From Halotia branconii CENA392 (lineage in GTDB: Bacteria; Cyanobacteriota; Cyanobacteriia; Cyanobacteriales; Nostocaceae), in assembly GCF_029953635.1 (NCBI RefSeq), contig NZ_CP124543.1, positions 6,480,367 to 6,544,366 of the forward strand: a stretch of DNA of 64,000 nt. The letters run 5' to 3'. Of this stretch, positions 19,955-28,560 are shown piece after piece. Made by a program: the position numbers and the translations under genes. Each line of letters opens with the position of its first letter. The stretch's first letter is position 1. The notes below the pieces were generated by a model. That model searched no databases and was not told where the DNA came from. It saw only the letters and a list, made by a program, of their open reading frames with translations.

Positions 19955-21358
19955 TCACTTTTTAAAGTCATCTAGCTGTAAACCATACCAGCCATACCAG
20001 TGACGCACCGCTAGCCAAACAGCAGAAAGCAAACCTGCACCGCTGAGAGTCAAACCACTAAAAGATACTAATAATCCAAAAACTGGCAATACTGCACCAG
20101 CAATAGTACAAACGATCGCAGCTAAAGAAGCACTCCGAGTTAACCCCAATCCCCATGTCAAAATTAGTAAAATTAAGGAGATCATCGTCCAAGCTAACTC
20201 AGCATTCATGAAGCGAGCCAGATAAGTTAAAGTCAATAAACAAGCGAAGAAAATACTACCAGCGATCGCAACATTTTTTAAACTCATTGGTAGCGATAAA
20301 TATAATAATAATATCCACCATAGAAAGATTGCTGGTGCTAACAATAAAAGACGAGGAATAATCCCAGTATTCCGAATAGGATTGGTGTTGGTAAATACTC
20401 CAAATGGGTTTTTCACCGAAACATTGTCATCAAATATCCAGGTAAATTGAGTACCCCGTGCATCAGTTTTAATCTCATTAGGTACAATACCGCTGGCAAA
20501 ATCAGCAGCAGCAAAGTTAGCAATCGCTGTGAGGCGGAAGTTAGAAAGCAACTGTCCAGTGGCGCTATAAACCCAACGTGACCCTCCTTGAGCCTTGTAG
20601 GTGACGCGAAATGTAGTTTCTTGTCCTGGTTGTAGGCTAAAGGGAAAATTATAGTTACCGGGATTTGTTGGTTCTAATCGAATGCGATCGCGCTCTACTT
20701 TATAGTTAGAAAGTAGCGAATAACCGTTGGGTGGTGGTACTTCAAAGAAAAAATTATTAATATCTTTGAGTCGATTTACAACTTTGTAGTCAGCACTGTA
20801 ATCTATGCGATAAACGGCGCTGCGACCTTGAACATCGGTATTTTGGTCAAGCTTGACTTGAATTTGTGATCCAGCTAATGTCAAAAAGCGGTTGACCTGT
20901 TGCGTATCATTGACTTTAACTATCTTGCCGTTAACTTGATTGGTATAGGTAATTGGCTCTTGAATAACGTAACGTATTTGGGGCGCAACTTGTTCTAGTT
21001 TATCCCCGGCCACACTTTGGTTTACTTGAGTGACTTTTGCTTGTTCCCAATAATGATAGCGATTACCCAAAGTGGAACAAAGAAAAAATCCCACCACCAA
21101 CAGAACTAATACCAAAGTTAAATGCTGCAATCCCCGCAATAGTTGCGAGTAACGAACAGCCCACTCGCCAATAAAAATTAGTTGTTCTGGCTGATGGCGA
21201 CGCAAGGTAAAACTTAGTAGAGCGATCGCCACTCCCAAAGCTACGATCAAAAATATCAATAATAGTGAAGCTTTGAGTACATCAGTTCCAAATTGGATTA
21301 GCTCTGTGGGATGTGTTAAATCAGGTAATCCTGGAACGCCCTGAGTAGAAAAAGACAT
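19955..21358 (-). CDS. Membrane protein with large extracytoplasmic domain, unknown function
   Basis: The 467-residue protein has membrane segments near residues 30-52 and 78-95, then a hydrophilic domain of about 230 residues (110-335), then about four closely spaced segments from 340 to 455. The soluble domain is rich in beta-strand-like stretches. I recognise no named family or motif. It appears to be full length, with a clear MSFSTQG start. Confidence 0.6.
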   Translation of the reverse strand: MSFSTQGVPGLPDLTHPTELIQFGTDVLKASLLLIFLIVALGVAIALLSFTLRRHQPEQLIFIGEWAVRYSQLLRGLQHLTLVLVLLVVGFFLCSTLGNRYHYWEQAKVTQVNQSVAGDKLEQVAPQIRYVIQEPITYTNQVNGKIVKVNDTQQVNRFLTLAGSQIQVKLDQNTDVQGRSAVYRIDYSADYKVVNRLKDINNFFFEVPPPNGYSLLSNYKVERDRIRLEPTNPGNYNFPFSLQPGQETTFRVTYKAQGGSRWVYSATGQLLSNFRLTAIANFAAADFASGIVPNEIKTDARGTQFTWIFDDNVSVKNPFGVFTNTNPIRNTGIIPRLLLLAPAIFLWWILLLYLSLPMSLKNVAIAGSIFFACLLTLTYLARFMNAELAWTMISLILLILTWGLGLTRSASLAAIVCTIAGAVLPVFGLLVSFSGLTLSGAGLLSAVWLAVRHWYGWYGLQLDDFKK

Positions 21359-21951
21359 TGGGATTGCTTACAGAATTTGGAGAATCAGACCAATATAACC
21401 TCGTAAAAGTTTCTAGTAGGGGTTAGGGGCTAGGAGCTAGGGCGTGTTTTTAAACTCGAACTGTAGGTTGGGGAGCCACTGCGTTGGGGAGACAGCGCCG
21501 TGGGCGAAGAGAAGTGTGGTCTTGGGCTTTGCCCCTCCGGGTTCAGCAGTCCCTCTTTGTTGGGACAACAAGACCGGGCTGCCTCACCAAGTGGAGCAAC
21601 TTCGGGGTTTCCCGACTTGAGGCGACTGTCGTCGGCTCTGCCGACTTGTAGACGCTTCTGCGGCTACTCTGCGAGTTCTCCGAAGGAGTACCCGCAGGGT
21701 AGTAAGTGGCGTTTGACGTAAGGAAACCCAACAAAGCAACGTAAATGTTGGGTTTGAAAACAGTCTCTAGGGGTTAGGGACTAGTAGTACACCAAGTCAT
21801 CTTTGCATAATGAACGGCAGGGGTGGCAGGGGGGGTAAAAGCCTGATTGAATAACAATTCTTGCTCCCCCTGCTCCCCCTGCTCGACCTACATGGCAATT
21901 TTTGGTTGGTAAACTACTAGGGACTAGATGTCCCTTATATTCCCTCATCCT
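21359..21951. repeat. Non-coding region with GC-rich dispersed repeat
   Basis: A GC-rich block at 21460-21725 (phrases such as GGTTTCCCGACTTGAGGCGACTG, GCCGACTTGTAGACGC and CCGAAGGAGTACCCGCAGGG) contrasts with the AT-rich surroundings. A related block interrupts the hemF-heme-oxygenase gap at 44550-44640. ORFs through it are not credible. CCCCCTGCTCC tracts follow near 21860. Confidence 0.6.
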
Positions 21952-22332
21952 CTATTTTTGAGCATTCCTTCCTCGACAAACTATCTCCATTGAATTAGCT
22001 TCTGGAGTCCCAGGTTTAGGGAAAATCTCTCGCTTGGTCTGATCATCACGGGTTAATTTTCCAACCGAGGTATAAATAGACAGTCTTTCGGAAAATAACC
22101 TCCTCTGACCACAAGCAGCACGAAGAGTTCTTTTTGCTGTACCATCGCTGTGCTTTTGTACAAGGGTATACTCGTTTCCTTTAATTGATGCCAAGTCAAG
22201 CGCCATTGGATGTCCATTACCATCAGAGCCTACTTGAATATACAGATTATTGTGACTTGTCTGCGCGATCGCTGTGCTACCTAATGAAAGTGCAAATACC
22301 GCTACTAAACTACCAAAGCTCTTTAAAAACAT
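21952..22332 (-). CDS. Small secreted protein, unknown function
   Basis: The 126-residue protein has a typical signal peptide (MFLKSFGSLVAVFALSLGST, cleavage near AIA-QTS). The mature part has two cysteines (RAACGQRRL and EIVCRGR) that may form a disulfide. I recognise no family. Confidence 0.6.
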   Translation of the reverse strand: MFLKSFGSLVAVFALSLGSTAIAQTSHNNLYIQVGSDGNGHPMALDLASIKGNEYTLVQKHSDGTAKRTLRAACGQRRLFSERLSIYTSVGKLTRDDQTKREIFPKPGTPEANSMEIVCRGRNAQK

Positions 22333-22680
22333 AAAGTTTAAAAGTGAAAAACTGTATATTCTTTTGTATTCATGTAAAGGTAATTTATGGCGCGGTGAAA
22401 TTACTAAATATTTCTTATTAAATAAACAATTGACAAAAAAAATACTAGTAGTTATAGTGAAAAATTTCAGTATTGTGCTACAATAAAAATTACAGATTTT
22501 GCGGCTTTATACTTATACCGTTTCTTTGTGAAGGCGCTTCATTTTTTTTGTGCTACCTACACTCTTTGCAGCACCCTGTAGACTCACATTTGGCATCCTC
22601 AGAAGATAGCTGCTGTCGTGTCTATGTTTTTAAAGCGCATCTTAATACAGAGTTAGTATTAATACAAGAAAAATGTAAAT

Positions 22681-22716
22681 AAAAAAACTCCAGTCCTTGT
22701 TAAACAAAGCTGGAGT
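22681..22716 (-). terminator. Minus-strand intrinsic terminator (candidate sRNA 3' end)
   Basis: Read on the minus strand, ACTCCAG and CTGGAGT pair around a TTGTTTAACAA inner stem, and seven T follow (22687-22681). Confidence 0.6.
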
Positions 22717-22841
22717 ACAGGATATCAATCATGATTTAAAATATATTCTTCCCCATATTGATACTGAACAATCACCAAAAATATATTAAATTCTCAGACG
22801 TGATTAAATAATATTTTTTCTCTAGATGATTTTATCGCCAC

Positions 22842-22870
22842 AAAAAAACCGTAGCTGGACTACTACGGTT
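22842..22870 (-). terminator. Minus-strand intrinsic terminator (candidate sRNA 3' end)
   Basis: Read on the minus strand, AACCGTAG and CTACGGTT form an 8-bp stem, and T residues follow directly. Confidence 0.6.
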
Positions 22871-23245
22871 AATTTGAGTGGATTACTGAACTCTAACTCT
22901 CTATAAATATTTGCGTCTTACAACTTTAGCTATTTACCTTGCTGTAATCTCGGTAATCTCTTGGAGAATAGTCTAACTACTTCAAGATATATTTGTCATT
23001 ACTGACTTTAAATATTTACTTTGGTAAAATATTCATCTATATTCCCCGTGAAATATTGTGTAGTTGGTAGCTTTAATAAAGCTATAAATTTTTTTTTACT
23101 GTAAAAACACGTAATATATAAAGATTTAGCATACTTTAAAGTCTCAAGCAAACATGTTTTGTGTAAAAATAGGCACAGTCACAGAGAATAAAAAGTCCAG
23201 TAATTTAGAGAAAATAAAAAAGAAGCGATCGCAGAGTATGTCTAA

Positions 23246-23276
23246 TCAAAAGAAAACCCCGCTTGATAGTCGGGGT
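23246..23276 (-). terminator. Minus-strand intrinsic terminator (candidate sRNA 3' end)
   Basis: On the minus strand, ACCCCG-ACTATCAAG-CGGGGT is followed by TTTCTTTT. The stem is short but GC-rich. Confidence 0.5.
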
Positions 23277-23579
23277 AGTATTGACGACAATATTGTGAGT
23301 ATTCCACTGCATGAGATCCTAAAAACACAGCAATTATCAGGATTAAAAAAATATTACCTTGTTTATTAAAGTATTCTGTCCATCTGATTGTATATATAGT
23401 TATCTATCGTTAGTGAGATGATTTTTAGGTGTGATGTAAGTAAGAAGCGATCGCTCTTTTCAAAAGCCTCTCTGGCTTCTTAATGATCCCCAAACCATAT
23501 TTTGGCCAACAAATTGCACTCTTAACGTGATATTGGTATTACAGCGACTCAATCTCTATCTGTCAGTTAAAAAAACATT

Positions 23580-23795
23580 ATGGGTTTTGCCGACCTATCG
23601 ATCGCAGAGATAGCAGCAGACTACAGTATTCCTGTAGAAGAAGTGTTTTCTCTGTGCGACCAACTGGGAATTGCCTATAAACACCAAAAGACCCGTTTGG
23701 CGTTAGAGGATGCAAAGGCAATTATTTCGCAAATATTGTCTGAAATATACCCAAGAGGTACTAGCAACTCAATGGGTGATACCAAAGTCACTTAA
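23580..23795 (+). CDS. Small IF-2 N-terminal-like helical protein upstream of psbV
   Basis: The 71-residue protein (LSIAEIAADYSIPVEEVFSL, then CDQLGIAYKHQKTRLALEDA) resembles the small helical domain found at the N-terminus of IF-2. It lies 125 bp before psbV on the same strand. No function is established; a nucleic-acid-binding role is a guess from the fold. Confidence 0.6.
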   Translation: MGFADLSIAEIAADYSIPVEEVFSLCDQLGIAYKHQKTRLALEDAKAIISQILSEIYPRGTSNSMGDTKVT

Positions 23796-23920
23796 AGGGC
23801 TATATTCGGACTTTCGCTAATTACTAACGGCGAAAATCATCAGCCATTAGCAATTAGCAACGTGGAGATTGGGCATCGCTTTCTTAGCTGTGTTGAGCGT
23901 CAAAATCTTTAAGGGGAAAC

Positions 23921-24412
23921 ATGTTTAGAAGACTAATTGGCGTTGTTGTAGCTACCATTTTGCTAACATTCCAGCTGAGTGTTAGTAGCGCGACAGCAGT
24001 GGAAATGGACAAAGCTATCCGAACAGTGCCATTGAATGATCAGGGCGATACCGTCGTACTCAGCCTAAAACAAGTCAAAGAAGGCAAACGCTTATTTCAG
24101 TATGCTTGTGCCCAATGTCATGTTGGAGGCGTTACCAAGACCAACCAAAACGTAGGACTGGAACCAGAAGCGCTAGCACTGGCATCACCAAACCGTAACA
24201 ACATTGAAGGTTTGGTGGATTATATGAAAAATCCTACTACCTATGATGGTGAAGAGGAAATTTCCGAATTACATCCCAGCATCAAGAGCGCAGATATTTT
24301 CACAGAAATGAGAAATCTGACGGATGATGACTTAGAAGCGATCGCGGGTCATATTCTCCTACAACCAAAAGTTGTTGGTGACAAATGGGGAGGCGGTAAG
24401 ATTTATTACTAA
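23921..24412 (+). CDS. psbV: Photosystem II cytochrome c550
   Basis: The 163-residue precursor has a signal peptide (to about residue 27, SSATA-VEMDK) and a c-type heme site CAQCH near residues 63-67. The second axial His lies in ELHPSIKSADIF, as in PsbV. This lumenal extrinsic subunit stabilises the Mn4CaO5 cluster of photosystem II. An AAGGGG site precedes the ATG. It sits upstream of petE and petJ, forming a lumenal electron-transfer group on one strand. Confidence 0.95.
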   Translation: MFRRLIGVVVATILLTFQLSVSSATAVEMDKAIRTVPLNDQGDTVVLSLKQVKEGKRLFQYACAQCHVGGVTKTNQNVGLEPEALALASPNRNNIEGLVDYMKNPTTYDGEEEISELHPSIKSADIFTEMRNLTDDDLEAIAGHILLQPKVVGDKWGGGKIYY

Positions 24413-24424
24413 AAACCTCATGAT

Positions 24425-24461
24425 TGGGCATAGGGCATAGGGCATAGGGCATGGGGCATGG
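24425..24461. repeat. Tandem heptamers GGGCATA/GGGCATG
   Basis: About five consecutive copies of GGGCATA or GGGCATG follow psbV. Such short tandem heptamers are typical of heterocystous cyanobacteria. Confidence 0.8.
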
Positions 24462-24665
24462 TGAGGGGTGCAGAGAAAGAAGAACTGTCTCTTTGTCTCT
24501 TACCTTTCTCCCTGTTCCCTGTTCCCTGTTCCCTAAATAGTTATTGCTATCGATTTTTCGTCATTGTTAAAAAAAAAATTGCATCTACGACAGATTGTCA
24601 TATTTAGCGTTAATTGAATTTAAAATGGAATAAGGAAAATAAAAACTATTTGTTAGGAGAGACAC

Positions 24666-25085
24666 ATGAAATTGATTGCGGCAAGCTGGCGACGCTTTAG
24701 TTTAGCTGTATTGACGATTCTTTTAGTTGTTAGCAGTTTTGCTGTTTTTACTCCTAGTGCTGCGGCTGAAACGCATCAGGTGAAACTGGGTAGCGATAAA
24801 GGAATGCTGGCATTTGAACCAGCAAAGTTAACAATTAAACCAGGCGACACAATTGAATGGGTGAATAACAAAGTGCCTCCCCATAATGTTGTGTTTGATG
24901 CTGCCAAAAACCCATCTAAGAGTGCTGACCTAGCAAAATCTCTATCTCATAAGCAGTTGTTGATGAGTCCTGGTCAAACCCAAACTACAACCTTCCCCGC
25001 AGACGCACCTGCTGGTGAATACACCTTCTATTGCGAACCACACCGTGGAGCTGGCATGGTTGGTAAAATCACTGTTGAAGGCTAA
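24666..25085 (+). CDS. petE: Plastocyanin precursor
   Basis: The 139-residue precursor has a signal peptide ending near AAA-ETHQV. The type-1 copper ligands are all visible: His in PPHNVVFD, and Cys, His and Met in FYCEPHRGAGMVGK. It carries electrons from cytochrome f to photosystem I in the thylakoid lumen. The start follows GGAGAGACAC. A copper-responsive switch with the nearby petJ is known in cyanobacteria and is likely here, but no binding site was identified. Confidence 0.96.
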   Translation: MKLIAASWRRFSLAVLTILLVVSSFAVFTPSAAAETHQVKLGSDKGMLAFEPAKLTIKPGDTIEWVNNKVPPHNVVFDAAKNPSKSADLAKSLSHKQLLMSPGQTQTTTFPADAPAGEYTFYCEPHRGAGMVGKITVEG

Positions 25086-25183
25086 AAACAGCACTATCGA
25101 CACAAGATAATTTTTCTGGGTTGACTCAGCAAAATTAGCAAAATATGCCACATTTTTCTAGTGGCACATAACGATAGATAAAT

Positions 25184-25258
25184 AGCAGTGACGAGTCCTA
25201 TTTCCGCCCAGAATGCTCAACGCCCTGCGGCGATGGAGGTAATAAACTCGTCACCGCT
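25184..25258 (+). ncRNA. Candidate structured RNA between petE and petJ
   Basis: AGCAGTGACGAGT (25184-25196) pairs with ACTCGTCACCGCT (25246-25258) over 13 positions with one A-C mismatch. Inside lie a second stem (CGCC/GGCG around CTGC) and a possible CC/GG helix. The strand is not certain. It could be a 5' leader element of petJ or a processed small RNA. No known RNA family was recognised. Confidence 0.45.
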
Positions 25259-25356
25259 AATTTTGTTCAAAGTTATCTGTATCAAGAACGAATAAGGTTT
25301 ATACTCTCCAGAATAGTGGCTTGAGGTTTTTAGATGCTGCTTACGAGGAGACTATC

Positions 25357-25701
25357 TTGAGAGTATTTTTATTAATATTGCTATCAGCGATCGTTTTATT
25401 AAAATTGACATTTATTCAGCCAGCCTTAGCCGCCCAAACATCAAATGCTGCTCAGATCTTCAATAATAACTGTGCTGCTTGTCATATAGGTGGCGGCAAC
25501 ATCCTCATTTCTCAAAAAACTTTGAAAAAAGAAGCACTGTCTCAGTACCTAGAAAACTATAACAGCGACTCTATTCAGGCGATTATCTATCAAGTACAAA
25601 ATGGCAAAAATGCTATGCCCGCCTTCAAGAGCAAATTAAGCACTCAAGAAATCTTGGAGGTAGCCAGTTACGTGTTTCAAAAAGCTGAACAAGGCTGGTA
25701 A
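25357..25701 (+). CDS. petJ: Cytochrome c6 (PetJ-type) precursor
   Basis: The 114-residue precursor has a signal peptide (RVFLLILLSAIVLLKLTF... ALAAQ). The heme-binding CAACH lies near residue 41, and the axial Met is in NAMPAF, as in cytochrome c6. I chose the TTG at 25357 because GAGGAG lies 8 bases upstream; the longer frame from 25321 adds an unlikely charged N-terminus. It is the copper-free alternative to plastocyanin, which is encoded 270 bp upstream. Confidence 0.9.
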   Translation: MRVFLLILLSAIVLLKLTFIQPALAAQTSNAAQIFNNNCAACHIGGGNILISQKTLKKEALSQYLENYNSDSIQAIIYQVQNGKNAMPAFKSKLSTQEILEVASYVFQKAEQGW

Positions 25702-25843
25702 ATGATAGCAGGGGAGCAGGGGGCAGGGGAGAAGAGGAAAGAGTGTTAAGCACAAGTGAATAGTGCGAAGTAAGTAGTTTCAAACTCCCCCTTGCACCCC
25801 GCACCCTGCCCCAATTCCTCTTAATTGCCCCATGCTCCTTCTT

Positions 25844-27316
25844 TTATTTGTCTGTATCAGAACTTTTTCTTTGTTCCCTGACACCACGTAACTTTTGTAT
25901 TAGCTTTTGATCAGCTTCTTCAGACGAAGACTGGGTGCTATTAGCTTCTGGCGTAGATAATGGTTTAGTGGTGGCTGCTGGTTTAGGTGCTGGCTGATCA
26001 TTTCTCAGTCGCAGGCCGGGTAATGGTTTAACAGTAGCTGCTGGTGTTGGTTGATTAGTGACTTCTGGGGTAGATGATGGCTTGGGAAGAACTAAGTTTG
26101 GTATTGGCTTTTGAGTTGCTTCAGCAGTATTTTCAGTGTTGTTTTGAAAACGCAAGCTAAACGGATAACGGTTAGTTTGCTTATCCCCTTTAGGAGCCTT
26201 TGTATTAAAGTATTCTCTGGCTTTTGATTTTAGGTCAGGAGAAAGAGATTTGTCTTGAAACTTAATGTCTAAAACTTTACCTTCAGGATCTACTACCAAA
26301 AAACCTAAGACCGTACCTTCAAGCCCCGGTTTATTTGTAGAAACGCTGTCACGAATGACCGCTTTTTCTTCCGAGTTGGGGTATTGCTTTTGAAGGGCTT
26401 TTCTTAAATCTTCGTATGAGTTGACCTGTGCGATCAGCGCCTGTTGACTTGTTTTTGTAGGTAAATCAGGCATCTTAGGTGTAGACCCTTGACGCAACTG
26501 AGGAATATTTTCCCTTGCAATGATTAAGTCATCTCCAAGTTTGGGAGTTTTTCCTACAGGTGCTACTAGCGGTCGATTTTGAGCAAGTTTAGATGCATCG
26601 TTACTAGGCAAAGTAGTTTGTGGAACTGTATTGCTAGTGATTGGGGTCTTAACAGGACTGGGAGTAGGAGCATTCAGCAAATCACGCGGTAGTTTAGCTG
26701 AGTTTAATGCTGGTAATTTATCTACAGGCAGTGGTTTAGATGCTGTTGCTATCTCTACTTCTTTCTCGTTAAAACGAGGAACTGATGGAATTTTAGTGAA
26801 TTTTTGATCAGCAGCATTAAAACCAGAAGTATCAAACCGTAAGTCTTCCTTCGGAACTACCTGCATAGATTGTTCTTGAGGTAAAGACTGTTCTTTGGGT
26901 GAAGATGCAATCCGATAGTTATCAGGTCTGGTGACGATTGGTGGTAGTACTGGCTGGGTATATGCAGGTAATGGTAATGGAGGTAACACAGTTGTCTGTG
27001 CGTCCAGGTTGGGAGGAAGTTGCTGAGAAAATTGCTGTTGTGCAGGTAACTGTGGTTGCAGAGGTAATTGCGGTTGCAAAGCAACTTGAGGTGCAGTACC
27101 TGGAGTTTGTGGCAGACGGTTTTGGTCAGCTTGGCTTAATTCCAAAATTCCGACTGTTTTTGGTGCTGTTGATTCTTTAGGTTGACTGGAATTTACAGGC
27201 ATCAATGGCACAATCAATGCAATAGCACCGTGGATACCAAGAGAAGCTATTGCCGCTATTCCAGTTGGCTGACCTAAGATTTCTGGTATATTTTTTATCA
27301 AGGAGACGTAAGACAT
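25844..27316 (-). CDS. TonB-like energy-transducer-type protein, proline/glutamine-rich
   Basis: The 490-residue protein has one N-terminal membrane segment (GIAAIASLGIHGAIALIVPL, residues about 19-38) and a long Pro/Gln-rich middle region. A C-terminal domain near 320-400 (LGFLVVDPEGKVLDIKFQD) is compatible with a TonB-C fold. A tail rich in Pro, Thr and Lys follows. It may span the periplasm, but no ExbB/ExbD or TonB-dependent receptor is nearby. Confidence 0.6.
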   Translation of the reverse strand: MSYVSLIKNIPEILGQPTGIAAIASLGIHGAIALIVPLMPVNSSQPKESTAPKTVGILELSQADQNRLPQTPGTAPQVALQPQLPLQPQLPAQQQFSQQLPPNLDAQTTVLPPLPLPAYTQPVLPPIVTRPDNYRIASSPKEQSLPQEQSMQVVPKEDLRFDTSGFNAADQKFTKIPSVPRFNEKEVEIATASKPLPVDKLPALNSAKLPRDLLNAPTPSPVKTPITSNTVPQTTLPSNDASKLAQNRPLVAPVGKTPKLGDDLIIARENIPQLRQGSTPKMPDLPTKTSQQALIAQVNSYEDLRKALQKQYPNSEEKAVIRDSVSTNKPGLEGTVLGFLVVDPEGKVLDIKFQDKSLSPDLKSKAREYFNTKAPKGDKQTNRYPFSLRFQNNTENTAEATQKPIPNLVLPKPSSTPEVTNQPTPAATVKPLPGLRLRNDQPAPKPAATTKPLSTPEANSTQSSSEEADQKLIQKLRGVREQRKSSDTDK

Positions 27317-27759
27317 ATTTGTTATCGTTCACTCAGCTCGGTTGCAGTTGACTAGCAAAGTATTTAATCTTGATTGCAATAGATGCGTTCTTCTAAAAAT
27401 AATAACTTTTTGCGCTGGTACTCAAAACAGCAAAATCAGTTTTTTTTCAAGTTTTTATTTTAATGACGCAGTATTGCACTTGGAAAGTTGCACTTACTGA
27501 TAAAGCTCTAGACAACGATCGCTTTTAAAAGGCGATTTTTATAAAAAGATGCACAGCAAAAACTGAAACTTAGGATAGTTGTCACTGTTGGATAGTGACA
27601 TCAGTCTAAATGTATATCCATGTTTATTTGAGTCGCTGAGTCACGCTTCAGTCACAGATGACGAGCTTGCTCGTCAATGGGATGGACTGTAGGCTGAATC
27701 ATACCACATCAGTTTAGTCTCAAACTGTGGTTCACTTTACTTTTTTTTAAAAAGCCAAA
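27317..27759. other. Intergenic region, 443 bp
   Basis: The region lies between divergent genes and has no ORF. A perfect 8-bp inverted repeat, TGACGAGC-TT-GCTCGTCA, lies at 27659-27676. I see nothing else recognisable. Confidence 0.4.
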
Positions 27760-28455
27760 ATGCCATTACCCACTGTTATTGTGCCTGGATATTTAGAAAG
27801 CGCGATCGCCTATCGTCAATTAGAACAATCTCTAGAACAGTTGGGTTTTCCCACAGTTACAGTACCCCTGCGCCGACGCGACTGGATACCTACGATTGGT
27901 GGCAGGCCTGTAACACCAATTTTGCAACAACTTGATTGCACAGTAAAACAAATGTTGCAAAAATATCAGGCTACTCAAGTCAATTTGATTGGCCATTCCG
28001 CCGGGGGTTGGATCTCTCGTATTTACTTAGGAGATCAGCCTTACGCAGCCAGAGGTGAAGTCAAATCTTGTGTTTGGAAAGCTCATCCTTTGGTTGCTAC
28101 TCTAACTACTCTAGGCACACCCCATATTAGTCAAGAACGCTGGACACGCCAAAATTTAGATTTTGTCAGCAATAATTACCCTGGAGCGTTTTATAAACAT
28201 GTACGTTACGTTTGCGTAGCCGGAAAAACAATTTTTGGGGCTAGGCGAAGAGGGAGTTGGCTAGCTTACAGCAGTTATCAACTAACTTGTGGCATCGGTA
28301 ATACTTGGGGAGATGGGATCACACCCATTACAGCTGCTCATCTAGAAGGTGCGGAAAATCTTGTGATTCCAGGAGTTAACCATTCTCCCCGAAGTCCGGG
28401 AATTTGGTATGGTTCCCCAGAAATATTAAAAGCTTGGGTAAATTATTTGATTTAA
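27760..28455 (+). CDS. Alpha/beta-hydrolase (lipase-like)
   Basis: The 231-residue protein opens with VIVPGYLES and has the nucleophile elbow GHSAGG (residues about 78-83). A later acidic residue (GDGITP) and VNHSPR supply plausible Asp and His of the triad. It lacks a signal peptide. It is related to the lipase/PGAP1-like group, and its substrate is unknown. Confidence 0.78.
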   Translation: MPLPTVIVPGYLESAIAYRQLEQSLEQLGFPTVTVPLRRRDWIPTIGGRPVTPILQQLDCTVKQMLQKYQATQVNLIGHSAGGWISRIYLGDQPYAARGEVKSCVWKAHPLVATLTTLGTPHISQERWTRQNLDFVSNNYPGAFYKHVRYVCVAGKTIFGARRRGSWLAYSSYQLTCGIGNTWGDGITPITAAHLEGAENLVIPGVNHSPRSPGIWYGSPEILKAWVNYLI

Positions 28456-28499
28456 ACTTGCTCATTGATCAATAGACCTCTTGCATAAATATCTTTTTG

Positions 28500-28530
28500 T
28501 CTCACGCAAAGACGCAAAGACGCAAAGAAG
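28500..28530. repeat. Tandem ACGCAAAG repeat
   Basis: Three tandem copies of GACGCAAA-type units. The reverse complement of the same sequence occurs at 49448-49477, so this is a dispersed cyanobacterial repeat. Confidence 0.7.
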
Positions 28531-28560
28531 AAGCTAAGAATAAGGACTTTTGCAAGAAGT

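Larger units (their letters stand above)
22333..23579. other. AT-rich non-coding region with three minus-strand terminators, 1.25 kb
   Basis: No convincing gene is present; frames at 22473-22682 and 23154-23369 lack coding character. Three hairpins at 22687, 22847 and 23256 are each followed by a T-run on the minus strand, with no minus-strand CDS to terminate. This suggests small RNAs. Confidence 0.45.

Noticed and set aside
21500..21734. ORFs on both strands in the GC-rich block
   Set aside because: The block is a dispersed repeat, also seen at 44550-44640, and both strands are open only because of its high G+C.
22473..22682. 69-codon plus-strand ORF
   Set aside because: There is no ribosome-binding site or coding character, and it ends inside a minus-strand terminator hairpin.
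23154..23369. 71-codon plus-strand ORF (MFCVKIGTV...)
   Set aside because: It is Lys/Ser-rich, runs through a HIP1 site and a terminator-like hairpin, and no family is recognised. It could be a small real gene but cannot be supported.
24425..24461. Heptamer array as a CRISPR
   Set aside because: The units are 7 bp, directly adjacent and without spacers. It is a simple tandem repeat.
27659..27676. Palindrome TGACGAGC-TT-GCTCGTCA as an operator
   Set aside because: It is a single copy between divergent genes with no regulator nearby. It may be part of a repeat, and no function can be argued.
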